Part shown: piece after piece, positions 44,956-52,576 of the stretch | Position numbering within the stretch: position 1 is the stretch's first letter | Layout: every line of letters begins with the position of its first letter | DNA from: Stenotrophomonas sp. SAM-B | Lineage (GTDB): Bacteria; Pseudomonadota; Gammaproteobacteria; Xanthomonadales; Xanthomonadaceae | Length of the DNA stretch: 64,000 nucleotides | Direction of reading: 5' to 3' | Assembly: GCF_013387485.1 (NCBI RefSeq) | Contig: NZ_JABBXB010000003.1 | Span: 372,001 to 436,000 of the forward strand | Notes under the pieces: model-generated | Seen by the model: only the letters and a program-made list of their open reading frames with translations | The model's database searches: none | What the model was told of the DNA's origin: nothing | Position numbers and translations under genes: made by a program

Positions 44956-45425
44956 TGCCAGCTCCCGGCAGGTGGAACGTCGAAACTGCGGAACGTTTCA
45001 TAGTGATCATCGGTATAGAACCAGCCAGTAGGGGGTGTGCCGCCGGTGACGATGCGCCGCGCGCCGCGATTGCCGGCGCCGGGCGTGTCCACCGTGTATT
45101 CGTGGTAGTAACCGCGCGGTCGCTGCGGCAGGCGTTGTTCGCGGTTGCTGAAAATGCTGCCGTCCTGCCGGTGCGGGAACGGGCCGCCGCGCTGGATCAA
45201 CGCGATGGTGTCGCGCGCTTCGGCGGGCAGGAACGGGGGCAGCGGATCGCGCGCCGCCTTGTGCGCCGCTGTCGATGACGCCGTTGCACCGGCGGCCGGC
45301 GCACTGTCCGGCTGGGTCAGCGACGGGGCGAACTGCGGCGCGGGCGGGCGCTGGGCCAGCTTGATGGCGGCCAGGCCACCGACCAGCAGCACGATGGCGA
45401 TCAACAACAGCAGCGGCTTGCGCAT
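44952..45425 (-). CDS. Barnase/RNase Sa-type guanyl-specific ribonuclease with N-terminal anchor
   Basis: A 157-residue protein. Residues 4-20 are a hydrophobic signal or anchor, followed by a Pro/Ala/Ser linker to about residue 60. The ribonuclease domain has the catalytic residues Glu109 (YYHEYTV), Arg123/124 (GARRIVTGG) and His141 (YTDDHYETF), as in barnase and RNase Sa. The domain cleaves RNA after guanosine. It is exported or membrane-held while its barstar partner stays in the cytoplasm. The long linker suggests tethering to the inner membrane. It heads the two-gene unit. Confidence 0.9.
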   Translation of the reverse strand: MRKPLLLLIAIVLLVGGLAAIKLAQRPPAPQFAPSLTQPDSAPAAGATASSTAAHKAARDPLPPFLPAEARDTIALIQRGGPFPHRQDGSIFSNREQRLPQRPRGYYHEYTVDTPGAGNRGARRIVTGGTPPTGWFYTDDHYETFRSFDVPPAGSWQ

Positions 45426-45692
45426 GAGGGGCCAGGGACGATGGGCGAGGGGTCTACTCTACTGCGATCATCGGCCTGCACGGTGAGGCCCAGCCGAACA
45501 GGCGTGTTGCACTGCGATCGACGCCGTGCCGCCTGCGTGTGCCGTCACTTTCACGTAACGGTCCCGACACGCGATCGACCGCGCAGGACGAAGTTTCCTT
45601 TACATGGCCCTTGGTAAGCTTGTCGGCCATCCCCATCATCGACACCGCAACGCCCGGTCTTTGCCGGGCGAGTGAGCTACCAGGAGAACCAC

Positions 45693-46304
45693 ATGGCCTA
45701 TACCCTCCCCAAGCTGTCCTACGCCTACGACGCGCTCGAGCCGCATATCGACGCAGCGACGATGGAAATCCACCACACCAAGCATCACCAGACGTACATC
45801 AACAACGTCAACGCAGCGCTGGAAGGCACCGAGTTCGCCGACCTGCCGGTGGAAGAACTGGTCAAGAAGACCAAGTCGCTGCCGGAGAACCTGCAGGGCG
45901 TCGTGCGCAACAACGGCGGCGGCCACGCCAACCACACCCTGTTCTGGACCGTGATGTCGCCCAACGGCGGCGGCGCTCCGGTGGGCGATGTGGCCAAGGC
46001 CATCGATTCGCAGCTGGGCGGCCTCGAGAAGTTCAAGGAAGCCTTCACCAAGGCGGCCCTGACCCGCTTCGGCAGCGGCTGGGCCTGGCTGAGCGTCACC
46101 CCCGACAAGAAGGTCGTGGTGGAAAGCAGCGCCAACCAGGACAGCCCGCTGATGGACGGCAACACGCCGATCCTGGCGCTGGACGTGTGGGAACACGCGT
46201 ACTACCTGAAGTACCAGAACCGTCGCCCGGAATACATCGGCGCGTTCTTCAACGTCGTCGACTGGAATGAAGTCGAGCGTCGTTACCAGGAAGCCATCGC
46301 CTGA
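45693..46304 (+). CDS. sodA: Manganese superoxide dismutase
   Basis: A 203-residue Fe/Mn superoxide dismutase. The ATG at 45693 has AGGAG at about 45679 before it; an upstream in-frame start at 45672 is rejected. Metal ligands are His27 (IHHTKHH), His81 ([11 protein letters not shown]), Asp164 and His168 ([12 protein letters not shown]). Gln149 in [10 protein letters not shown], supplied by the C-terminal domain, is the second-sphere residue of the Mn type, so Mn is more likely than Fe. It converts superoxide to hydrogen peroxide in the cytoplasm. The 267 bases upstream contain no site I can assign. Confidence 0.95.
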   Translation: MAYTLPKLSYAYDALEPHIDAATMEIHHTKHHQTYINNVNAALEGTEFADLPVEELVKKTKSLPENLQGVVRNNGGGHANHTLFWTVMSPNGGGAPVGDVAKAIDSQLGGLEKFKEAFTKAALTRFGSGWAWLSVTPDKKVVVESSANQDSPLMDGNTPILALDVWEHAYYLKYQNRRPEYIGAFFNVVDWNEVERRYQEAIA

Positions 46305-46327
46305 TCGGCACGGTCACCTGACACACG

Positions 46328-46357
46328 AACGGCCAGGCAGCGATGCCTGGCCGTTTT
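46328..46357. terminator. Bidirectional terminator after sodA
   Basis: AACGGCCAGGCA-GCGA-TGCCTGGCCGTT followed by TTT forms a 12-pair stem. It serves sodA and the convergent gene at 46378. Confidence 0.9.
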
Positions 46358-46377
46358 TCGTTGGGACGCCGCCCGGC

Positions 46378-47226
46378 TCAGGGCGCGCCGGTGCTTTCCG
46401 GGGTCTGCAGGCGCAGGGTGGCCATCGTGCCCAGACGCATCGCCGTGGCGTCACCTTCGCTGGCCGGCAGCTTGATGCTGTCCTGGCGGATGCCGCCGAA
46501 GTGCTTGACCTGGAACAGCACATCCAGCCCGTGGCCCCGTGCCGCGCCGGCCAACGAGGGCGGGTCCACGCGTTCGCCCGGGTTCTTGCGGGCCGGCTGG
46601 AAGCCCGGCGTGCTGCCCACCAGTTCGGTGATCTCGGCGGAAAAATCGCCCGCGATCAGCGAGGGCAGGCCGTCGGCGGTCGCGCCGATCCAGGTCATCA
46701 GGTCGCTGGTCTGGTGCCGGCGGATCTGTGCATCGTCCGGCTCCGGCCGCAGCCGGGCGACATAGATGTTGATCAATTCTTCGCGCAGCTTGACCCGCAG
46801 CATGCCCGCCGCGCTGAACTGCCCGGGCGGATGCAGCAGGGTGACCGCATCATCGGTCACGGGCAGACGGGTGAGCATGGCACTGCCGTGCCGCAGCGGC
46901 TGGCTGGGCGGGTCGGCGGTGACGAAATCGCAGCTGTAGCGCAGCCGGCTGGCCAGCCAGCAGGCCGGGTTGCGGCCCTGGGTCTGCTGTACACGCTGCA
47001 CCGCGATCACGTCCGGCTGCATCGATTCGAGCAGCTGCAGCACCTGGTCACGGCGTTGCTGCCACTGCGCATCGTCCAGGGTCGGCAGCTCCAGCGTCGC
47101 GATCTTCAGCGAGGGCAGGGCGTCTTCGGCCTGGCGCGCATGTGCCAGGGCGGCGGGGGCTGTCATCAACAGGAGCAGGATCCAGCCTGGCCAACGTCGG
47201 GTCCCACCGGTGATGTGCGTGCGCAT
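46378..47226 (-). CDS. Degenerate endonuclease/exonuclease/phosphatase-fold protein (predicted pseudoenzyme)
   Basis: A 282-residue secreted protein from the ATG at 47226; signal/anchor region about residues 12-30. It is a clear paralogue of the enzyme at 34042-34914: MQPDVIAVQ, FVTADPPSQPLRHGSAMLTRLPV and LIAGDFSAE correspond to LKPDAIALQ, FVSTDPPGRFKRYGNALLTRRPV and VVAGDFNAL there. Most catalytic residues are lost: Asn to Glu46, Glu to Arg78, the THL histidine replaced in YVARL, Asn to Ser196, and the final Asp-His missing. Two aspartates (194, 235) remain. The frame is intact, so it has been kept, perhaps as a binding protein. Confidence 0.8.
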   Translation of the reverse strand: MRTHITGGTRRWPGWILLLLMTAPAALAHARQAEDALPSLKIATLELPTLDDAQWQQRRDQVLQLLESMQPDVIAVQRVQQTQGRNPACWLASRLRYSCDFVTADPPSQPLRHGSAMLTRLPVTDDAVTLLHPPGQFSAAGMLRVKLREELINIYVARLRPEPDDAQIRRHQTSDLMTWIGATADGLPSLIAGDFSAEITELVGSTPGFQPARKNPGERVDPPSLAGAARGHGLDVLFQVKHFGGIRQDSIKLPASEGDATAMRLGTMATLRLQTPESTGAP

Positions 47227-47401
47227 AACGATAAGTTTACGCTTCCGCCGTCGACGATCCGTGACATGGGCCGACCCTGGCGGCGGTCCCTGATCGGCCT
47301 GCCATGTCCGGCAGCGGCTGTCATGCAGCTGTGCAGCGTGCGCTGGGGTAGGGCGTTCCGGTAATCTTGGTCCTTTCGTGTTCGCAGGACAGCCCCACAG
47401 G

Positions 47402-48964
47402 ATGAGCAATATCGCAGCCGCCAGCGCCGGCAAAGGCAAGATGCCGCGCCAGATTCCCTACATCATCGGCAATGAGGCCTGCGAACGCTTCAGCTTCTAC
47501 GGGATGCGCAACATCCTGGTGCAGTTCCTGATCACCTCGCTGCTGCTGCAGGAGATCACCGCCGATGGCCGCGCCGGCGAGGCGAAGGACATCATGCACA
47601 GCTTTATGATCGGCGTGTATTTCTTCCCGCTGCTCGGCGGCTGGCTGGCCGACAAATTCTTCGGCAAGTACCACACCATCCTGTGGTTCAGCCTGATCTA
47701 CTGCGCCGGCCACGCCTGCCTGGCCATCTTCGAAGACAGCCGCCAGGGCTTCTTCGTCGGCCTGGGCCTTATCGCGCTGGGCGCCGGTGGCATCAAGCCG
47801 CTGGTCGCCTCGTTCATGGGCGACCAGTTCGACCAGAGCAACAAGCACCTGGCCAAGGTCGTCTTCGATGCCTTCTACTGGATCATCAACTTCGGCTCGC
47901 TGTTCGCCTCGCTGCTGATTCCGCTGGCACTGAAGAACCTCGGCCCGGCGTGGGCGTTCGGCATCCCGGGCATCCTGATGTTCGTGGCGACCTTCGTGTT
48001 CTGGATGGGCCGCAAGCGCTATGTACTGGTGCCGCTGCCGCCGAAAGACCCGCATTCGTTCGGCAATGTCGTGCGCACCGCGCTGTCGGCGCAGGTGCCG
48101 GGCAAGGGCCGTCCGGGCCGTACGCTGGCGATCCTCGGTGCCGTGCTGGCGGTGGCCTCGATGGGGCTGGTCGGCAGCCTGGGCATCGTGATCTGCCTCT
48201 GCATCGCGCTGGTCCTGCTGCTGGCCGGTATCGGCGGCGGTACCTGGATGCAGCTGGACCGCGCCCGTGCGGTGCACCCGGCCGAAGCGGTCGAGGGTGT
48301 GCGCTCGGTGCTGCGCGTGCTGGTGATCTTCGCGCTGACCACCCCGTTCTTCTCGCTGTTCGACCAGAAGGCCTCGACCTGGGTCCTGCAGGGCCAGCAG
48401 ATGGCCATGCCGAGCTGGTTCACCGCTTCGCAGATGCAGGCGCTGAACCCGCTGCTGGTGATGATCCTGATCCCGTTCAACAACCTGGTGCTGTACCCGA
48501 TGCTGCGCCGCTTCGGCTTCGAGCCGACCGCGCTGCGCCGGATGACCGCCGGTATCGCCTTCAGCGGGCTGGCCTGGATCGTGGTCGGCGGCATCCAGGT
48601 GATGATGGACGGCGGCAACGTCATGTCGATCTTCTGGCAGATGCTGCCCTACGCGCTGCTGACCTTCGGTGAGGTGCTGGTCTCGGCCACCGGCCTGGAG
48701 TTCGCCTACAGCCAGGCGCCGCAGGCGATGAAGGGCGTGGTGATGAGCTTCTGGAACCTGACCACCACCATCGGCAACCTGTGGGTGCTGCTGTCCAACG
48801 CAGCGGTGCGCAACGATACGGTGACCCACCAGATCGCCAGTACGGGATTGAGCGAGGCGGCGTTCCTGATGTTCTTCTTCGCCGGCTTCGCGTTCCTGGC
48901 GGCGTTGGCCTTCGGTTGGTACGCCAAGCGCTATCGTATGGTCGACAACTACCGCACCGCCTGA
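47402..48964 (+). CDS. POT/PTR-family proton-dependent peptide transporter
   Basis: A 520-residue membrane protein from the ATG at 47402. The family motif ExxERFxxYG is EACERFSFYGMR; the second signature is near FMGDQFDQSNKHLAKVVFDAFYWIINFGS. About 13-14 hydrophobic segments are present. It imports di- and tripeptides with protons. It is followed seven bases later by a rhomboid protease gene in the same direction. No regulatory site is recognised in the 175 bases upstream, which also serve the divergent gene. Confidence 0.92.
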   Translation: MSNIAAASAGKGKMPRQIPYIIGNEACERFSFYGMRNILVQFLITSLLLQEITADGRAGEAKDIMHSFMIGVYFFPLLGGWLADKFFGKYHTILWFSLIYCAGHACLAIFEDSRQGFFVGLGLIALGAGGIKPLVASFMGDQFDQSNKHLAKVVFDAFYWIINFGSLFASLLIPLALKNLGPAWAFGIPGILMFVATFVFWMGRKRYVLVPLPPKDPHSFGNVVRTALSAQVPGKGRPGRTLAILGAVLAVASMGLVGSLGIVICLCIALVLLLAGIGGGTWMQLDRARAVHPAEAVEGVRSVLRVLVIFALTTPFFSLFDQKASTWVLQGQQMAMPSWFTASQMQALNPLLVMILIPFNNLVLYPMLRRFGFEPTALRRMTAGIAFSGLAWIVVGGIQVMMDGGNVMSIFWQMLPYALLTFGEVLVSATGLEFAYSQAPQAMKGVVMSFWNLTTTIGNLWVLLSNAAVRNDTVTHQIASTGLSEAAFLMFFFAGFAFLAALAFGWYAKRYRMVDNYRTA

Positions 48965-48971
48965 GCCTGAC

Positions 48972-49595
48972 ATGACCCCAGTCAACCTGCTGCTGATCGC
49001 CATCACCATCATCGTGTCGTGGATGGCGTTCAAGAACCGCGCGCTGGCCGACCGCCTGATCCTGTGGCCGCCGGCGGTGGACCGCAACCGTCAGTACGAC
49101 CGCCTGATCACGTACGGCTTCATCCATGCCGATCTGTCGCACCTGGCGTTCAACATGATCACGCTGTTCTTCTTCGGCGGCTTCATCGAACAGGTGATGC
49201 TGCAGTTGAGTGGCAGCCACCTGACCTATCCGGCGTTCTACCTGGGCGCGTTGCTGGTCTCGATCCTGCCGAGCTACCTGAAGAACCAGAAGAACCCGAA
49301 CTACCTCAGCCTGGGGGCGTCGGGTGCGGTCTCGGCGGTGCTGTTCGCCTTCATCCTGATCAAGCCGTGGTCGATCATCCTGGTGCTGTTCATTCCGGCC
49401 CCGGCGATCATCTATGCCGTGTTCTACGTGGGCTACAGCATCTGGATGGACCGCCGCGGTGGCGATCGCATCAACCACAGCGCGCACCTGGCCGGTGCAG
49501 CCTTCGGCGTGCTGTTCATGCTGGCCATGCAGCCGAGCATCTTCAGTCACTTCCTGCGTGAGCTGAGCAACCCGACTTTCAGCCTCGGCGGGTGA
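48972..49595 (+). CDS. Rhomboid-family intramembrane serine protease
   Basis: A 207-residue membrane protein with about six hydrophobic segments. The catalytic serine is in LGASGAVSAVL (the GASG motif, about residue 116) and the catalytic histidine in NHSAHLAGAAFG. FIHADLSHLAFNMITLFFFG is the conserved second-helix motif. Rhomboids cleave membrane proteins within their helices. Seven bases separate it from the peptide transporter, so they probably share a transcript; substrate unknown. Confidence 0.92.
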   Translation: MTPVNLLLIAITIIVSWMAFKNRALADRLILWPPAVDRNRQYDRLITYGFIHADLSHLAFNMITLFFFGGFIEQVMLQLSGSHLTYPAFYLGALLVSILPSYLKNQKNPNYLSLGASGAVSAVLFAFILIKPWSIILVLFIPAPAIIYAVFYVGYSIWMDRRGGDRINHSAHLAGAAFGVLFMLAMQPSIFSHFLRELSNPTFSLGG

Positions 49596-49604
49596 GTCGG
49601 GGGT

Positions 49605-49733
49605 GTACCGACCAACGGTCGGTACCTACGTCGTGGCGCCGGGGGCGGTTGTACCGACCAACGGTCGGTACCTACCGACGGGGGTCGATGCGTCGTCGCG
49701 CCGGGGGGTAGCTCACGACCGTTGGTCGTGAGC
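49605..49733. repeat. Three palindromes of the GTACCGACC / GTGAGC family
   Basis: GTACCGACCAACGGTCGGTAC occurs at 49605-49625 and 49651-49671, and GCTCACGACCGTTGGTCGTGAGC at 49711-49733. They fill the space between convergent genes. A partial copy (CCGGTCGTGAGCACGTC) follows near 49741. Confidence 0.8.
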
Positions 49734-49762
49734 ACGTCTACCGGTCGTGAGCACGTCCACCG

Positions 49763-49942
49763 TCAGGCGGCCTTCTTGCCGTCCACGCCATAGGTGCTGA
49801 GCAGCCGGGCATAGACCTCGTGGTTGATCTGGTCGAATTCCCAGCCCTGGGTCTGGCCGTTCACGGCCAGCTGGAACAGGCCTTCGAGCAGGGAGCTGTC
49901 GGCATCGCCGTGGGCGGCGGGGGCAGGTGCGGTGTTGTCCAT
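49763..49942 (-). CDS. Small conserved-looking protein, 59 residues
   Basis: An ATG at 49942 opens a 59-codon frame starting MDNTAPAPAAHGDADSS. The C-terminal 40 residues look folded: LLEGLFQLAVNGQTQGWEF, then an amphipathic helix INHEVYARLLSTYGVDG and a basic end KKAA. AGGTCCGC lies before the start. Codon usage matches the genome. The family is unknown to me. It is convergent with the rhomboid gene across a repeat cluster. Confidence 0.6.
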   Translation of the reverse strand: MDNTAPAPAAHGDADSSLLEGLFQLAVNGQTQGWEFDQINHEVYARLLSTYGVDGKKAA

Positions 49943-50154
49943 GCGGACCTCCGGAGAGCGGGTGCGTACAGGCAGGTCTTCGCAAAAGCCATGCCAGCTT
50001 TCACGCCCTGTCCGAATCCGATATCGGCTTGAGCCGCCCAGGCTTTAGGGCGGCAAGTGACGCGCCGCGTCGCTGCTTGCCCCTGTTCAGGCTTCACGCG
50101 ATCATGGCGGCCGGCTGCGCACTATCGCTGCAGTCGCCGCAGGAGACACCGCTC

Positions 50155-50457
50155 ATGGCTTCGGTCACGCCGCCCGGACTGGCTTACGAGGTGGAGCACG
50201 ATCTGGCCAATCACCGGTTCCAGGCCCGGGTCAAAGGGCATCTGGCACTGCTGGATTACCAGATCAAGCGCAAGCGGATGGTCATCACCCACACCGAGGT
50301 GCCCGAGCCGATCGCCGGGCGCGGGGTCGCGGGCGAACTGACCAAGGTGGCGCTGCGCTACGCGCGCGACAACAAGTTCAAGGTCGTGCCGGCCTGCGCA
50401 TACGCCGAGGCGTTCCTGCAGCGGCATGAGGAGTACGACGACCTGCTGGTCCGATGA
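50155..50457 (+). CDS. Short GNAT-like N-acetyltransferase domain protein (COG2388 type)
   Basis: A 100-residue protein from the ATG at 50155, with AGGAG at about 50141. It consists only of the shortened GNAT fold: RMVITHTEVPEPIAGRGVAGELTKVALRYARDNKFKVVPACAYAEAFLQRH in outline, where GRGVAG is the acetyl-CoA-binding loop and the cysteine in PACAYAEAFL is typical of the group. Homologues are widely distributed; substrates are unclear. The 212 bases upstream hold no gene and no clear promoter. Confidence 0.82.
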   Translation: MASVTPPGLAYEVEHDLANHRFQARVKGHLALLDYQIKRKRMVITHTEVPEPIAGRGVAGELTKVALRYARDNKFKVVPACAYAEAFLQRHEEYDDLLVR

Positions 50458-50522
50458 GGGCAGCGGGTCATGCTTCAGGGATGGCTGATCATGATGGTGG
50501 GTTACAACAAGGGGATTTCAGG

Positions 50523-51377
50523 ATGAACATCGCAGGAAACCGTCGCGCGCTGCGCGCCAGCGCGTTGGCCTTGGCTATGGGCGTGGTGCTGGTGGCAGGC
50601 TGCAAGCGCGACGGCGACACACAGGCCCCGGCGACGCCGGCCGACACCGCTGCCGAGCCGGCCGCGCCCGCGGTGGCGCCCGAGGCGCCGCTCGAGCTGC
50701 GCGACGTGATCGAAACCTCGCCGCAGGCCGTGGTCGGGATCACCTACCCGCCGGACATCGCCCGTTATCCGGGTCTGGCCAAGGCGCTGGGTGGCTACGC
50801 CGACAGTGCGCGGGCAGAACTGCAGCAGGCGCTGGACGGGTTGGGCAACGACAAGCCGACCATGCCCTATGAGCTGTCGCTGACCTTCGAGAAGGTCCTG
50901 GAAACGCCGCAGCTGGTGGTAGTGACGGCCGATGGCAGCCGCTACACCGGTGGCGCCCATGGCGAGCCGCTGGTGGCGCGCTTCGTGTGGCTGCCGGAGC
51001 AGCAGCAGATGCTCACCGCCGACAAGCTGGTGGCGGACGCCAAGGGCTGGAAGGCGATCAGCGATTACGTGGCCGATCAGCTGCGCGAGCGCGTGGCGAC
51101 CCGGTTGAGTGGCGATGAAATGGAGCCGGCGCAGATGCAGGAATCGCTGCGCAACGCGAGCCGGATGATCGCCGACGGCACCGGGCCGAGCGCGGACAAC
51201 TTCAGCCAGTTCCAGCCGCTGACCGGTTCCGACGGGCGCATCTCTGCGATACGCTTCGTGTTCCCGCCCTACCAGGTAGGGCCGTACTCGGACGGCACGC
51301 AGACCGTGGACGTCCCGGCCGCCGTGTTGGTGCCGCACGTGGGTCAGGACGTCGCAGGGTTGTTCGCCCGGGGCTGA
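50523..51377 (+). CDS. DUF3298 (RsiV-like) lipoprotein
   Basis: A 284-residue protein from the ATG at 50523 (CAGGATG context). A signal with lipobox LVAGC (about residue 26) is followed by an Ala/Pro linker. Residues about 60-275 match the DUF4163/DUF3298 layout found in RsiV-like proteins: TPQLVVVTADGSRYTGGAHGEP and the FVFPPYQVGPYSDGTQTVDVPAAVL end. RsiV in Bacillus binds lysozyme, but the domain also occurs in proteins of unknown role. The next gene, cfa, starts 15 bases after the stop. Confidence 0.82.
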   Translation: MNIAGNRRALRASALALAMGVVLVAGCKRDGDTQAPATPADTAAEPAAPAVAPEAPLELRDVIETSPQAVVGITYPPDIARYPGLAKALGGYADSARAELQQALDGLGNDKPTMPYELSLTFEKVLETPQLVVVTADGSRYTGGAHGEPLVARFVWLPEQQQMLTADKLVADAKGWKAISDYVADQLRERVATRLSGDEMEPAQMQESLRNASRMIADGTGPSADNFSQFQPLTGSDGRISAIRFVFPPYQVGPYSDGTQTVDVPAAVLVPHVGQDVAGLFARG

Positions 51378-51391
51378 TCGACGGAGGCGAT

Positions 51392-52510
51392 GTGGACGCT
51401 GGGCTGCAACGACGGGTCACAGGGTTGCTGCATGAAGCGGGGGTCACCGTTGACGGTGACCAGCCGCAGGACATCACGGTGCATGACCCGCGCTTCTACG
51501 CGCGGGTCATGGCGCAGGGCTCGCTGGGCCTGGGCGAGAGTTACATGGACGGGCACTGGGATGCCCGCGCGCTGGACGACTTCCTCTTTCATCTGATGCA
51601 GGCGCATCTGGACGAGCGCGTGCACGGCTGGCGCGACCTGGCCGATGCGCTGAAGGCGCGGGTGTTCAACCTGCAGGCCGGGGCGGGCAGTTTCGAGGTC
51701 GGCCGGCGTCATTACGATCTGGGCAATGATCTATACGAGGCGATGCTGGGCCAACGGCTGGTCTACAGTTGCGGTTACTGGCGCGAGGCCACGGACCTGG
51801 ATGCGGCGCAGGAGGCCAAGCTCGATCTCATCTGCCGCAAGCTGGGGCTGCGCCCCGGGCAACGGATTCTCGATATCGGCTGTGGGTGGGGCGAGGCACT
51901 GAAATTCGCGGCGGAGCGCTATGGCGTGTCCGGGGTGGGGGTGACGATCTCGCAGGAACAGGCCGAGTATGCGCGGCAGCTGTGCGCGGGCCTGCCGATC
52001 GAGATCCGGCTGCAGGACTACCACGACGTGGAGGAATCGTTCGACGCGATCCTGTCGGTGGGCATGTTCGAGCATGTGGGCGACAAGAACTATCGCGGCT
52101 ACTTCGAGATGGCGCGGCGCTGCCTGCGACCGGATGGGCTGTTCCTGCTGCATTCGATCGGGAGCAATCTGTCGCGGCATCGCACCGATCCTTGGATCGC
52201 GAAGTACATCTTCCCGAACTCGATGCTGCCCTCGGCGGCACAGGTAACCGAGGCGCTGGAGGGGCTGTTCGTGCTCGAGGATTGGCACAACTTCGGCACG
52301 GATTACGATCGGACGCTGCAGGCGTGGCGGACCAACATCGAAGCAGCGTGGCCGCGGCTGGATGCGCAGCGCTATGACGAACGGTTCCGCCGGATGTGGC
52401 GGTTCTACCTGGCCGGTTCGATGGCGAGTTTCCGCTGCCGGCATGCGCAGTTGTGGCAGTTGGTGCTGTCGCCGAACGGAGTGCCCGGCGGGTATGTGGC
52501 GCCGCGTTGA
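51392..52510 (+). CDS. cfa: Cyclopropane-fatty-acyl-phospholipid synthase
   Basis: A 372-residue enzyme starting with GTG at 51392, with GGAGG at 51383-51387. An ATG two bases earlier opens a different, short frame and is not used. The N-terminal lipid-binding part contains YMDGHWDARALDDFL; the SAM site is ILDIGCGWGEALKFAAERYG; later VGMFEHVGDKNYRGYF and FPNSMLPS carry active-site residues. It transfers a methylene from SAM to unsaturated phospholipid chains in the inner membrane, a stationary-phase and acid-stress response. It overlaps no gene and ends at a terminator. Confidence 0.93.
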   Translation: MDAGLQRRVTGLLHEAGVTVDGDQPQDITVHDPRFYARVMAQGSLGLGESYMDGHWDARALDDFLFHLMQAHLDERVHGWRDLADALKARVFNLQAGAGSFEVGRRHYDLGNDLYEAMLGQRLVYSCGYWREATDLDAAQEAKLDLICRKLGLRPGQRILDIGCGWGEALKFAAERYGVSGVGVTISQEQAEYARQLCAGLPIEIRLQDYHDVEESFDAILSVGMFEHVGDKNYRGYFEMARRCLRPDGLFLLHSIGSNLSRHRTDPWIAKYIFPNSMLPSAAQVTEALEGLFVLEDWHNFGTDYDRTLQAWRTNIEAAWPRLDAQRYDERFRRMWRFYLAGSMASFRCRHAQLWQLVLSPNGVPGGYVAPR

Positions 52511-52521
52511 GTGAGCCATGA

Positions 52522-52548
52522 AAAACGCCCGGCAGTGCTGGGCGTTTT
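52522..52548. terminator. Bidirectional terminator between cfa and dcp
   Basis: AAAACGCCC and GGGCGTTTT flank a nine-base loop that can pair further, giving A-run, stem and T-run for both strands. Confidence 0.85.
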
Positions 52549-52576
52549 CCGTACAGCGCGTCGTTGGAACGGACGC

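Noticed and set aside
51390..51596. ATG two bases before the cfa start, opening a frame of about 68 codons
   Set aside because: It is out of frame with cfa and lacks similarity to anything; the cfa frame from GTG is full length with conserved motifs.
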